Positions 54,308 through 63,096 of a DNA stretch of 64,000 nt are shown one piece after another. This stretch comes from JAKAWQ01 sp963840545 (GTDB lineage: Bacteria > Pseudomonadota > Alphaproteobacteria > Acetobacterales > Acetobacteraceae): assembly GCA_963840545.1 (NCBI GenBank), contig CAWIZE010000002.1, positions 124,001-188,000 of the forward strand. Reading direction: 5' to 3'. Below the pieces are notes generated by a model. That model was not told where the DNA came from. It did no database searches and worked only from the letters and a program-made list of their open reading frames with translations. Position numbers and translations under genes: made by a program. The stretch's first letter is position 1. Each line of letters begins with the position of its first letter.

Positions 54308-55387
54308 CTACAGCCGTGCCTCGCTCTCCGGGTCGAAAAGGCAGGCGCGGCCGGGTGCAAGCGAGAGCCCGACCACGTCGCCGATCGCCGGCGCATGATC
54401 GGGATCGGTGGTCGCCTTGACCACCCAGCCGGCGAGATCGACATCGACATAGGCGCAATGCCCGACCGGCTCGACCAGGAACACGCGCCCGCGGAGGCGC
54501 GTCGCGTCGGGCGCTGTGATTCCGAGATCGGTCGGGCGCAGGCCGAGCAGAACGCGCCGCTCGCCGCTCCATTCGCTCCGCGCGACGGCCCGCGGCAGCG
54601 TGATCGCCTGGTCCGCCACCCGCGCCGTCACCGCCGCCTCGGCAAGCGAGGCCGTCGCTTCCAGCATGTTCATCGCCGGCGAGCCGAGGAACGAGGCAAC
54701 GAAAAGGTTCGCCGGGTCGCGGTACACATCCATCGGCCGCCCGAGCTGCTGGAGGGCGCCGCCGCGAATGACCGCGACCCGGTCGGACAGCACCATCGCC
54801 TCTTCCTGGTCATGCGTGACGAAGATCGAGGTGACGCCGAGCTCGCGCTGCAGCCGCCGGATCTCGGTCCGCGTGCGCACGCGCAAGGATGCATCGAGAT
54901 TGGAGAGCGGCTCGTCCATCAGGAACACCGCCGGGCTCCGCACCACGGCGCGGCCGACCGCGACGCGCTGGCGCTGCCCGCCGCTCAGCTCCGCGGGCTG
55001 CCGGTCCATCAGCGGGCCGAGCCCAAGGACATCCGCCGCGGTCGCGACCTGGCGGTCGATCGCGGCGCGGCTCATCCGCTGCTGGTGCAGCCCGAAGCTC
55101 ATGTTCTCCCGCACCGTCATATGCGGGTAGAGCGCGTAGTCCTGGAACACCATGGCGATGTTGCGCTCGTGCGGTTCGAGCCGCGTCACGTCGCGCTCGC
55201 CGAACACGATCCGCCCCGCGCTCGGGCGTTCGAGCCCGGCGATGCAGGCGAGCGCCGTGCTCTTGCCGCAGCCGGACGGGCCGAGCAGGGTCAGGAACTC
55301 GCCGTCCTCGATGCGCACGTCGAGCGCCTGCAGCGCCGTCACCGAGCCGTAGGACTTGCTCATCCTTTCAAGGGAAACGCTGGTCAT
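54308..55387 (-). CDS. UgpC/MsmX-type carbohydrate ABC transporter ATPase
   Basis: 359-residue ATPase of the CUT1 sugar importer class. Walker A GPSGCGKST (36-44), IAMVFQDYALYPHMTVRENM, signature ELSGGQRQRVAVGRA, Walker B VFLMDEPLSNLDA, and a C-terminal TOBE-type regulatory domain (LGLRPTDLGI; VEPVGHCAYVDVDLAG). I chose the ATG at 55387 (MTSVSLERMSKSYG); upstream the frame runs into repeats. Separated from the permease gene by a 186-base repeat block. Confidence 0.88.
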   Translation of the reverse strand: MTSVSLERMSKSYGSVTALQALDVRIEDGEFLTLLGPSGCGKSTALACIAGLERPSAGRIVFGERDVTRLEPHERNIAMVFQDYALYPHMTVRENMSFGLHQQRMSRAAIDRQVATAADVLGLGPLMDRQPAELSGGQRQRVAVGRAVVRSPAVFLMDEPLSNLDASLRVRTRTEIRRLQRELGVTSIFVTHDQEEAMVLSDRVAVIRGGALQQLGRPMDVYRDPANLFVASFLGSPAMNMLEATASLAEAAVTARVADQAITLPRAVARSEWSGERRVLLGLRPTDLGITAPDATRLRGRVFLVEPVGHCAYVDVDLAGWVVKATTDPDHAPAIGDVVGLSLAPGRACLFDPESEARL

Positions 55388-55573
55388 GCCGGGGGCTCTG
55401 CCCCCTGGACCCCCGCTGGGGCCCAAGGGTCCAAGTATGGGAGGCCCCAGACCCCCATCCGCTTAAAGTAATGGATTGCAAAGGCTCCGCCTTTGCCAGG
55501 GGTGTCGGGGGCAGAGCCCCAGACCAGGGGCGCGGCCCCTGATCTTTCTTTTTCTTCTCTCTTCACCATCCTG
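55388..55573. repeat. Dispersed palindromic repeats inside the importer operon
   Basis: The block contains GGGGGCTCTGCCCCC hairpins, a segment (about 55411-55458) that is a near copy of 28616-28661 (GGGCCCAAGGGTCCAAGTATG core), and CAAAGGCTCCGCCTTTG and AGGGGCGCGGCCCCT hairpins. It interrupts an operon between permease and ATPase genes, which could attenuate distal expression. Confidence 0.8.
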
Positions 55574-57475
55574 CTATCCCTTGATCGCGCCCGAGAGCAT
55601 CCCGGTGACCAGCGCGCGCTGGAAGAGGAGGGCGACCGCCACCGGTGGGATGACCGCAAGCACGCTCGCCGCGAACATCGGGCCGTAATCGTAGAACTGG
55701 AGCTGCGCGAGGAACCCCGCGATCGTCACCGGGATCGTCTGCGAGGCCGGCGTGCTGGTCAGGATCAGCGCGATCACGAACTCGTTCCACGAAACCAGGA
55801 AGCAGAAGATCGCCGTCGCTGTGATGCCCGGCCTGGCGATCGGCAGGACGATGCGGCGGATCGCCTGCAGGCGCGTGCAGCCATCCACCCGTCCCGCCTG
55901 CTCGAGCGTTGCCGGAATGCCCTCGAAATACCCCTTCATGATCCAGGTGGAGAGCGGCAGGATGAGGCTGCAATAGGCGATGACGAGCCCGGTGCGGGTA
56001 TCGAGCAGGCCGGCCGCCCGGAACAGCATGAAGAAGGGCAGGATCAGCACCAGGCTCGGCGTCATCCGCGTCAGCATCAGCGCCCAGAGCGCGGAGCGCA
56101 GCGCCCGGCTGCGCCCGGCGATCGCGAAACCGTAGCCGGCGAGCGAGCCGAGCACGACATTGATCGCGGTGACGAAGGTGGCGACGACGAAGCTGTTCCA
56201 GATCCCGTACGGCACCCGCCGCGCCGCGACGCTCGCCGCCCCGCTCGCCTCCGGGAACAGCACCTGGCGGTAGTTCGCGAAGGTCAGGTGCTCGGGCAGC
56301 AGGTGCGGCGGCGTGCGCACGAGATCGGCCGACGGCGAGACGCTCATCACGACCAGCCAGACGAACGGTGCCACCGACCAGAGCAGGATGAGCACCGCGG
56401 CGGTGCTGCGCGTGACGCGCCCCCAGAGCTCGCGGTTCGGCAGGTGAAACCGCCGCGCCGGAAGCGGCGGCGGCTCGCTTCGCCGCACCGGGGTCGGCGT
56501 GCGCGTGCGCAGCGTCTCCGCCAGCTTCTGCGGCGCCTCGGCCCCACCCGCGCGCCGCGCCGGCGCGAGCAGCAGGACGAAATAGACGACCGCCAGCACC
56601 AGGCACACCACCGTCAGCAGGTAGAGCACCGCCGCGCCCTCGCCGAAGCGGAAATACTGGAACGCCTCGACATAGCCGAGCCATGAGAACACGGTCGTCG
56701 CACTGCCCGGCCCGCCCTGGGTGATGATCCAGAAGAGGTCGAACGCCATGATCGCATTGATCGTCGTCAGGATCAGCACCAGCAGCATCGTCGGCCGGAG
56801 CCACGGCAGCGTGATGCGCCAGAACCGCCGCCACGGTCCGGCGCCGTCCACCCGCGCCGCCTTGTGCAGCGAATCCGGCATCGATTGCAGCCCGCCGAGC
56901 AGCAGCAGGCAGGTGAGCGGCGCCTGGTTCCAAACGTAAACGAGCCCCACCAGCCCGAACGCGGCCCAGCCATTGCCGAGCCATGGCACCGCGCTGCCGA
57001 TCAGGCCGAGATCGAGCAGCAGGGCGTTGAGCGGACCGTATTCGCCGTTGAAGATCCAGCTCCAGAGAACCCCGACCGCGACCGGCGACATCGCCCACGG
57101 GATCAGCACGAGCCCGCGCAGCACGCCGCGGCCGCGGAATTTCCCGTTGAGCACCAGCGCCATGCCCATGCCGATGACGAGGCCGGCGAGCACGGTCGCG
57201 GCCGCGAACAGCGCCGTGCGGCCGAAGGCGGCGAGGAAGGCCGGGTCGGTGAAGGCCTCGGCGTAATTGGCGAGCCCGACGAACACCCAGCGATGGGTAA
57301 GGACGTTGATCTCGTTCAGGCTCAGCACCAGCGAGTAGCCGAGCGGAACGCCGATGATGGCGAAGACCGCAACCAGCGCCGGCGTCGCGAGCAGCGCCGG
57401 AACCCACGAAGCCGGCACGTGCCGGCGCCGCACCCCGAGCGCCGGGCGGGCGAGGGCTTCCGGCGTCGCCGACAT
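55574..57475 (-). CDS. Fused carbohydrate ABC transporter permease (MalF-like and MalG-like halves in one chain)
   Basis: 633 residues encoding two BPD_transp_1 permeases that are usually separate proteins. The first (about 1-300) has GVPLGYSLVLSLNEINVLTH and its EAA loop MPDSLHKAARVDGAGPWRRFWRITLP. A proline/arginine linker (about 305-345; TRTPTPVRRSEPPPLPARR) follows. The second half has the EAA loop IPATLEQAGRVDGCTRLQAIRRIVLP and the C-terminus GMLSGAIKG. The frame is unbroken and no internal Met lies near the junction. The start is ATG 57475 (MSATPEALAR); 17 bases after the binding-protein gene. Confidence 0.85.
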   Translation of the reverse strand: MSATPEALARPALGVRRRHVPASWVPALLATPALVAVFAIIGVPLGYSLVLSLNEINVLTHRWVFVGLANYAEAFTDPAFLAAFGRTALFAAATVLAGLVIGMGMALVLNGKFRGRGVLRGLVLIPWAMSPVAVGVLWSWIFNGEYGPLNALLLDLGLIGSAVPWLGNGWAAFGLVGLVYVWNQAPLTCLLLLGGLQSMPDSLHKAARVDGAGPWRRFWRITLPWLRPTMLLVLILTTINAIMAFDLFWIITQGGPGSATTVFSWLGYVEAFQYFRFGEGAAVLYLLTVVCLVLAVVYFVLLLAPARRAGGAEAPQKLAETLRTRTPTPVRRSEPPPLPARRFHLPNRELWGRVTRSTAAVLILLWSVAPFVWLVVMSVSPSADLVRTPPHLLPEHLTFANYRQVLFPEASGAASVAARRVPYGIWNSFVVATFVTAINVVLGSLAGYGFAIAGRSRALRSALWALMLTRMTPSLVLILPFFMLFRAAGLLDTRTGLVIAYCSLILPLSTWIMKGYFEGIPATLEQAGRVDGCTRLQAIRRIVLPIARPGITATAIFCFLVSWNEFVIALILTSTPASQTIPVTIAGFLAQLQFYDYGPMFAASVLAVIPPVAVALLFQRALVTGMLSGAIKG

Positions 57476-57492
57476 GCCGAGGCTGATCCCGC

Positions 57493-58818
57493 TCAGCCCG
57501 GGTACTGCGCCTTGAAGATCGTCACGTGCTTGGCGAGGTCCTCGGCGAGCGCATCGACCGACTGATCGCCGCGGATGTAGTTTTGCACCGCGCCCATCAT
57601 GTACCAATCCCAGTCGGAGAACCACAGCGTCTTGGAGACCTGGCGCGGCGTCGCGATCGCGACCTGGTGGTTCGCGATGTCGAGGTCCTCCCACTGCTTG
57701 AACGAGGCGACGATTTCCGGGTCCGTCATCACCTCGGTGTAGGGCGTGCCGAGCCCGAACTGCAGCGCCCAGCGCTTGATGACGTGATATTGCCCGTCCT
57801 TCGCCTTGCCGCCGAAGAAGCGCATCAGGTTCCAGGCGCGCTCGGCGTTCACCGGCTGCCCGCCCATGAGATAGAGCGAGGCCCAGGAGAAGGTGGAGCG
57901 GGTGGCGCCCGGCATCAGCGCGTTCTTCACCTTCCCGGCGGACTGGGAAAGCTTCGGATTGTTCAGCACCTTCTGGTCGTAGTCATGGACGATCATGAAG
58001 CTCCGCTCACCGGTGGCGAAGCTCGGCACGCCCTCCTGCGGCAGCGTGAAGATATCCGGCTGCACCAGCCCCTCCTTGTAGAGGGTGCGGTGCAGCTCGA
58101 GCACCTGCTTGAACTTCGCATCGAACACCGGGTTGAATTTCTCGTCGAAGACCGGGCAGCCCTCGGAGTACCACACCGCGAAGAGGCTCCAGGAGAGCCC
58201 CGCCCAGGTGTGCTCCCAGTGGCTCACGTAAGGGTACTCGGCGATTTTGTCGCGCTTGAGCTTGCGCGCCTGGTCGAGCAGCTCCTCCCAGGTGGTCGGC
58301 GGATCGAGCTTCGCCTGGCCGAGATGCGCCTCGTTGTAGATGAAGGCATTGTAGCCGGAATAGTACGGCAGCCCGCCGAGCTTGCCATTGAGCAGCGAGA
58401 GGTTGCGCACGGCGACCGGCACCATGCTCGCCTTGATCGCCGCCACGTCCGGCATGTCCTCGACATCGCGCGCCCAGTTCGCCGCGACCCAGCGCGCGAG
58501 TGTCGCCTCCTCGCTATAGAGCATGTCGAACTTCTTGCCCGCCACCAGCATCGTCTCGAGCAGCGCCTGGTACTCGCCCGAGACGAGCTGATAATCCACG
58601 TTCTCGTCGTAGAGCTTCTCGAAGGTCGCGACGTTCTGGGCGGCGATCTCGGGATGGTACTGCCAGCCGACGAAATGCAGCGGTGCCGCGGGCTTGGCGA
58701 AGGCCCGGGGCGCCAAGCCCGGCATCGCCGCTCCCGCGAGCATGCCGAGCCGGAGGACCGATCTCCGCCGTAACAGGTGGGATTGAAGCAATCCGCCGTC
58801 CGCCGCGCCGCCCGACAT
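57493..58818 (-). CDS. ABC transporter substrate-binding protein, family 1
   Basis: Periplasmic solute-binding protein of the CUT1 sugar importer class, 441 residues. N-terminus has a twin-arginine-like signal (HLLRRRSVLRLGMLAGAAMPG) with cleavage near AFAKPAA. The body has GKLGGLPYYSGYNAFIYNEAHL, PTTWEELLDQARKL and SFATGERSFMIVHDY, as in family-1 binding proteins. The ATG at 58818 has GAGGGAG upstream. First structural gene of the operon; the ligand is unknown, with a sugar or sugar derivative most likely. Confidence 0.87.
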   Translation of the reverse strand: MSGGAADGGLLQSHLLRRRSVLRLGMLAGAAMPGLAPRAFAKPAAPLHFVGWQYHPEIAAQNVATFEKLYDENVDYQLVSGEYQALLETMLVAGKKFDMLYSEEATLARWVAANWARDVEDMPDVAAIKASMVPVAVRNLSLLNGKLGGLPYYSGYNAFIYNEAHLGQAKLDPPTTWEELLDQARKLKRDKIAEYPYVSHWEHTWAGLSWSLFAVWYSEGCPVFDEKFNPVFDAKFKQVLELHRTLYKEGLVQPDIFTLPQEGVPSFATGERSFMIVHDYDQKVLNNPKLSQSAGKVKNALMPGATRSTFSWASLYLMGGQPVNAERAWNLMRFFGGKAKDGQYHVIKRWALQFGLGTPYTEVMTDPEIVASFKQWEDLDIANHQVAIATPRQVSKTLWFSDWDWYMMGAVQNYIRGDQSVDALAEDLAKHVTIFKAQYPG

Positions 58819-58989
58819 GGTGCACTCCCTCTCTTCGTTGGATCACGCCCGCTGGATAACAATCCTGTTCAGCACAATCGTCGAGCGCTTCGGCAATGCC
58901 ATGATGCCGGCTTCAGTTCCGCGAACGCAGCACGTGGAAGGGCCGCACGAGGCACGAGCCTCGCGCCCCGGTTCCGCACCACTCGGCGA

Positions 58990-59060
58990 ACGACAATTTT
59001 CATCGGGCGGGAACGCTAGCCACACGGCCGGCGAGGCGCAACACAAAATTTTCATTTTTG
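58990..59060 (-). promoter_or_regulatory. Promoter/operator candidate between the RpiR and binding-protein genes
   Basis: The 258-base gap 58819-59076 contains two AATTTTCAT motifs, CAATTTTCAT at 58994-59003 and AAAATTTTCAT at 59045-59055; the second includes the palindrome AAAATTTT. RpiR-type regulators often bind A/T-rich palindromes in front of their own or neighbouring transport genes. No clear -35/-10 pair could be fixed by eye. Confidence 0.4.
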
Positions 59061-59076
59061 GATCAACCGGGCGAAT

Positions 59077-60030
59077 CTAGTCGCAGAGCGGCGCGCGGTC
59101 GTCCTCGTCGCGATGGGTCAGGAATTGCTGCTTGATGCGCCGCATCGTCTCCTGCGCCGCGCGGCTGTTGCTGAGCGCGATCATGTAGGAGAGCACGTCG
59201 ATCGCGATCAGGAACCCGTAGCGCATCGAGGTCGGCCCGAGCACGTCGCGATCGTCGTCGAGCCCCATCGCCAGCGGCAGCGCGACCGCCGCCGCCAGTG
59301 GGCTGCCGGACGTCGTGAGCGCGATCGTCGCGGCGCCGTATTCCGCGGCAATTGCCGCCGCTTTGAGCAGCTCGCCGTTGCGCCCGGTGAGCGAGCAGCA
59401 GAGCACCACGTCGCCCCGCTTCACCGTCGCCGCGAGCATCATCTGCATCTGGTGGTCGGCCGAGGGCGTGACCTGCAGGCCAAGGCGGAAGAGCCGGTTC
59501 TGCACCTCCGCGATCAGCCAGCTCGACACGCCGCCGCTGCCGAACACATAGAGCATGCGGGCGCGGCCGATGATCCCCGCCGCCCGCTCCAGCGCCGCGA
59601 GATCGATGGTCTGCACGGCCCTCGCCATGGCGTGCTGGGCGCGGCGCATCACCCGCTCCACCACCTCCTCGGCGTTCCGCGGCGGGGTCAGCGGCTCGAG
59701 ATAGCGCAAGCCCACCCTGAGCCCGCCCATCACCTTGAGCTTGAGGTCGCGTAAGCCCTCACAGCCGACCGCGCGGCAGAACCGCGTGATCGTCGGTGCC
59801 GAGACGCCGAGCCAGGGCGCCAGCGCCTCGATCGGCTTCTCGAGGAAGTCCCGCGGCTGGGTCAGCACCGCCCGCGCGATCACCTTGTGGGATCGCGAGA
59901 GTCCGGGCTCGCGGGCGATGATCTGGCTGAAGATGTCCTTCGCCGCCCCGGCCGCCTCGCCTGCCGGCGCCCCCGCCGGCGTCCAGGGCGCCGCCGCCCG
60001 GGCGGCCGGGCGCCGTCTCTGATGCGTCAC
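59077..60030 (-). CDS. RpiR/MurR-family transcriptional regulator
   Basis: 317-residue regulator with an N-terminal helix-turn-helix (about 45-85; ALAPWLGVSAPTITRFCRAVGCEGLRDLKLKV) and a C-terminal SIS sugar-phosphate-sensing domain (about 160-300; MLYVFGSGGVSSWLIAEVQNRLF; DVVLCCSLTGRNGELLKAA). The GTG at 60030 has AGGGAGGAG just upstream; the frame reaches 60150 but without a better site. It stands upstream of the importer operon on the same strand and likely controls it in response to a phosphorylated sugar or amino sugar. Confidence 0.86.
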   Translation of the reverse strand: MTHQRRRPAARAAAPWTPAGAPAGEAAGAAKDIFSQIIAREPGLSRSHKVIARAVLTQPRDFLEKPIEALAPWLGVSAPTITRFCRAVGCEGLRDLKLKVMGGLRVGLRYLEPLTPPRNAEEVVERVMRRAQHAMARAVQTIDLAALERAAGIIGRARMLYVFGSGGVSSWLIAEVQNRLFRLGLQVTPSADHQMQMMLAATVKRGDVVLCCSLTGRNGELLKAAAIAAEYGAATIALTTSGSPLAAAVALPLAMGLDDDRDVLGPTSMRYGFLIAIDVLSYMIALSNSRAAQETMRRIKQQFLTHRDEDDRAPLCD

Positions 60031-60177
60031 TTCGCTCCTCCCTGCCGGGCTCCGCCGGCGGCGCGCGGCGTCATTTCGTCCGGCGATCATCGCGCATCGC
60101 CGGAGAGATGCCACGGTTCCGCCCCCTCTGTCATGAAAGAACCGGATCATCCCGCCCCCGGAGGGTCCAAAGCGGCC

Positions 60178-60873
60178 CTAGATCATGTCCTCGTGCTGGC
60201 AGTTGACCAAAAGCTCCGCGAGCGAAGCCGTGTTCGAAAGCCGGAGCACCGCCTCCGTCAGCAGCGCGATGTCCGCCGGGTCCGACATTAACTCCCGCGG
60301 GAAATTGGTCACACCCGCCGTCATGTCGGTTGCAACATAGCCGGGGCAGAGCGCCGTCGCCCGCACGCCCTTCTCCCACCCGGCCCGCCGCACCGCGTGC
60401 GTCAGCGCCACCAGCGCGAACTTGCTCATCGCATAGCCCGTGTTCGCATTGCGCACCCGCTTGCCCGAGAGCGAGGCGACATTCACCACCCGCCCGCACC
60501 CTGAGGCGGCGAGATGCGGCAAAGCGAGCCGGATCAGCCGCATCGGCGCCTTGACGTTGATCGCCCACAGCGCATCGAGCTTGCTCTCGTCGGGGTCCTC
60601 GAGCGCCGCCGGCCCATTGATCCCCGCGACATTGACCAGCGCATGCAGCACGCCGAAACGCGCCACCGTCTCCGCGACCCACCGCTCCGCGCTCTCCAGG
60701 CTCCCGGCGTCGTAGCGCTGCACCATCAGCCGCTCCGAGCCGGCAAGGCCCCGCGCCTCGCGCACGCCGGCGGAGACGCGGAAGCCCGCATCGAGCAGCC
60801 GCTCGACAATCGCCCTCCCGATTCCGCGCGCCGCACCGGAGACCATCACCACACGATTGTCGGGATCGAGCAC
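60178..60873 (-). CDS. SDR-family oxidoreductase
   Basis: 231-residue classical short-chain dehydrogenase. NAD(P)-binding SGAARGIG (12-19), NVAGING, the catalytic NVASLSGKRVRNANTGYAMSKF (Ser, Tyr-x3-Lys) and CPGYVATDMTAGV. Length is slightly short. It lies 147 bases upstream of the RpiR gene on the same strand and probably oxidises an alcohol of the same pathway; substrate unknown. Confidence 0.87.
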   Translation of the reverse strand: MLDPDNRVVMVSGAARGIGRAIVERLLDAGFRVSAGVREARGLAGSERLMVQRYDAGSLESAERWVAETVARFGVLHALVNVAGINGPAALEDPDESKLDALWAINVKAPMRLIRLALPHLAASGCGRVVNVASLSGKRVRNANTGYAMSKFALVALTHAVRRAGWEKGVRATALCPGYVATDMTAGVTNFPRELMSDPADIALLTEAVLRLSNTASLAELLVNCQHEDMI

Positions 60874-60996
60874 CAGGCAAATCTCCCATGATCGGACGCG
60901 CCAAACGCGTGCACCGTCTCGTGCCTGTGCGTCACGTCCCGAACCGCGTCAAGCCGGGCCGGCCGCGCGCCAACCCATCCATGTCATTGCGCCGGG

Positions 60997-62724
60997 TCAT
61001 TGCGCCGGCGCCACGGCCGCGGCGCCCACCCCGCCGGGCACCGCCGCCTCGGCCTCCGCCTTCAACCGCGGATAGAGTGAGGTGAGCGCGACCAGGACAC
61101 CGTTGGTCCAGCCGAATCCGATCTGGGTCGCATACTCCCCGCCGCCGCCCGCATCGCCTCCCGTGGTGGTGACGTTGTATTTCTCCACGAGTTTTCCGGT
61201 TTGCTCGTAGCCGGCAACGTTCTTGGCAACCCACCGCGTCGCGATCTCGTGGGCGAGCGTGTCGAATCCGTAGTTGCGCAACCCCTCCACGGCGATCCAC
61301 TGCAGCGGCGCCCATCCGTTCGGCGCGTCCCATTGCTGCCCGCTCGCAACCAGGCTCGTCGCCAGCCCGCCCACGTCCAGGAGCTTATCCTGCACCGTCG
61401 CCGCAACGATCTCCGCCTCGCGCGCATCCGCGACATGCAGGAAGAGCGGATAAAGCGTCGCCGCGGTGAGATCGCCGGTCAGCCGGCCGCTCCGCCACAG
61501 ATAGTCGGTGAATGCGCCGATCCGCGGGTCCCACATCAGCCGCCGGATCGCCGCCGCGCGCGCCTCCGCGCGACGATGATAGGTTGCGGCCAGCGTCGCG
61601 TCGCCCTCCAGCCTGTAAGCCTCCGACAGCGTCTCTTCGAGATGCACGAGCAGGCTGTTCAAATCGACCGGCAGGATCTCGATCGTCCGCACGCTCGCAA
61701 GCGTCTTGCCGTCGGCGAGCCAGCGCGAGCTGAAATCCCAGCCGGACTCCGCGCTCGCCCTGAGGTCGCGGCAGACGATCTCCGGCGGCCTCCCCGAAGC
61801 CGCCGCGGTCCGCACATCCTCGAGGTAGGACTCATCGCGTGGGGCGCCGCGCGCATCCCAGTAGCGGTTGAGCAGCGTGCCGTCCGCAAGCCGCACGACA
61901 TTGCGGAAAGCGCGGCCGGGCGCCAGAGACTCCGCGCCCTCCATCCAGAAATTTTCCTCCCCCTGCAGCTCGGGCAGATCGTCGAGCAGCGTGCGGTTGC
62001 CGTCCGTCGCGGCGATCAGGCTCACCATCAGCGAGAAGAAGGGCGGCTGCGAGCGGCTGAGATAATAGCTCCGGTTCCCATTCGGAATCATCCCATAGCG
62101 GTCGATCTCATAGGAAAAATCCTTCAGCATATCGGCCGCAAGCCCCTGCTGCCCATCCTCCTGCAGGCCGAGCATCGTGAAATAGGAATCCCAGTAATAG
62201 ACTTCCCGAAAGCGCCCGCCCGGCACGACGTAAGGGTAAGGAAGCGGCTGCAAGGTCGAATAGGCCGGCACCGAACTCACGGTCTGGCGCAGCGCCGGCC
62301 AGAGATGCGCCACGTAATCGAGCATGGGCTCGCCTTTCGCCGCCGGCCTGACGCTCGGCCCCGCCGGCGTCGGTCCGCCGAAATGTTGCCGGACGAAAGC
62401 GGAAAGGCTGAACCCCGGCGCGGCCTCGGCCTTGCCGTACTCGTCCAGGATGGTCGCGGGCGGGGCGTCCGGGATCATGTCCGGAAAGGTCTTGCTGTCG
62501 GGAAAGATCGCGGCGAGCGCGACCGCGCTGTAGAGCTGCCCGTACTCGATCGAAGGCGGCGTCGTATAGGCCGGCCCCACCGCCAGGGCGCCGACTGAAT
62601 GGGCGACGACTGTTTGGGCCCGCACCGGGCCCGCCGCCACGCAGCCCACCACGGTCGCGGCCGCCAGCCACGCAGCCTCCCGCGCCCGTATCTCGCTCAG
62701 CCTGGTCGGGATTTTCTTGGGCAT
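60997..62724 (-). CDS. treA: Periplasmic trehalase (GH37)
   Basis: Hydrolyses trehalose to two glucose in the periplasm. 575 residues. Signal sequence to about 36 (AAWLAAATVVGCVAAGPVRAQ), then both PROSITE trehalase signatures: PGGRFREVYYWDSYFT (about 168-183) and QWDAPNGWAPLQW (about 465-477). GGGGEYATQIGFGWTNGV, with the C-terminal catalytic-domain motif, is at about 535. It is not obviously cotranscribed with the SDR gene (123 bases apart). The tail AVAPAQ is Ala-rich and dispensable-looking. Confidence 0.92.
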   Translation of the reverse strand: MPKKIPTRLSEIRAREAAWLAAATVVGCVAAGPVRAQTVVAHSVGALAVGPAYTTPPSIEYGQLYSAVALAAIFPDSKTFPDMIPDAPPATILDEYGKAEAAPGFSLSAFVRQHFGGPTPAGPSVRPAAKGEPMLDYVAHLWPALRQTVSSVPAYSTLQPLPYPYVVPGGRFREVYYWDSYFTMLGLQEDGQQGLAADMLKDFSYEIDRYGMIPNGNRSYYLSRSQPPFFSLMVSLIAATDGNRTLLDDLPELQGEENFWMEGAESLAPGRAFRNVVRLADGTLLNRYWDARGAPRDESYLEDVRTAAASGRPPEIVCRDLRASAESGWDFSSRWLADGKTLASVRTIEILPVDLNSLLVHLEETLSEAYRLEGDATLAATYHRRAEARAAAIRRLMWDPRIGAFTDYLWRSGRLTGDLTAATLYPLFLHVADAREAEIVAATVQDKLLDVGGLATSLVASGQQWDAPNGWAPLQWIAVEGLRNYGFDTLAHEIATRWVAKNVAGYEQTGKLVEKYNVTTTGGDAGGGGEYATQIGFGWTNGVLVALTSLYPRLKAEAEAAVPGGVGAAAVAPAQ

Positions 62725-62770
62725 CGGCGCTCTCCTCCCTGGCGCCGAACCCTACCACACCCAAGCCGTG

Positions 62771-62866
62771 GGCATCACGCCCAGCGCCGCAGGCATCACG
62801 CCCAGCGCCGCAGGCATCACGCCCAGCGCCGCAGGCATCACGCCCAGCGCCGCAGGCATCACGCCC
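62771..62866. repeat. 21-bp tandem repeat, 4.6 copies
   Basis: Unit GGCATCACGCCCAGCGCCGC plus A is repeated exactly at 62771, 62792, 62813, 62834 and partially at 62855. It occupies the gap between the trehalase start and the small lipoprotein gene. All frames stay open through it, but no convincing protein contains it; it is 30-130 bases upstream of the trehalase ATG. Confidence 0.9.
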
Positions 62867-62892
62867 GGGATCGCCGAACCCCCACGCGCGCC

Positions 62893-63096
62893 CTAGTACG
62901 GATGCGGCTGATAATAGGGATGCGGCTGATAATAGGGATGCGGCTGATAATAGCCGTAATGGTAAGGGTGGCCGGGCGGATACGGATAGACGCAACCCGC
63001 CAGCATTGTCGCGGCAACGAAGGCCACGAGCGGAAGCATCCGACGGATGAGCCGGCGCGGCGCAGCCAAACCTTCCGCGGTCTCGATGTCAGTCAT
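62893..63096 (-). CDS. Small YQPHP-repeat lipoprotein
   Basis: 67-residue protein starting MTDIETAEG at 63096. It has a hydrophobic segment LPLVAFVAATMLAGC with a lipobox (LAGC), then VYPYPPGHPYHYGYYQPHPY and two further YQPHPY units encoded by an 18-base tandem repeat (about 62896-62950). The Tyr/Pro/His-rich tail resembles small surface lipoproteins or metal-binding tails; no function is known. The arginine-rich stretch before the helix (RRLIRRM) makes a long n-region for a signal peptide. Confidence 0.62.
   Translation of the reverse strand: MTDIETAEGLAAPRRLIRRMLPLVAFVAATMLAGCVYPYPPGHPYHYGYYQPHPYYQPHPYYQPHPY

Noticed and set aside
62771..62866. CRISPR-like array
   Set aside because: Units are directly adjacent without spacers, 21 bases long, and no cas genes are nearby.
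62108..62995. Open frame with a seven-residue GRDACGA-type repeat
   Set aside because: It overlaps the trehalase coding region in another frame and the repeat merely translates the 21-bp non-coding array.
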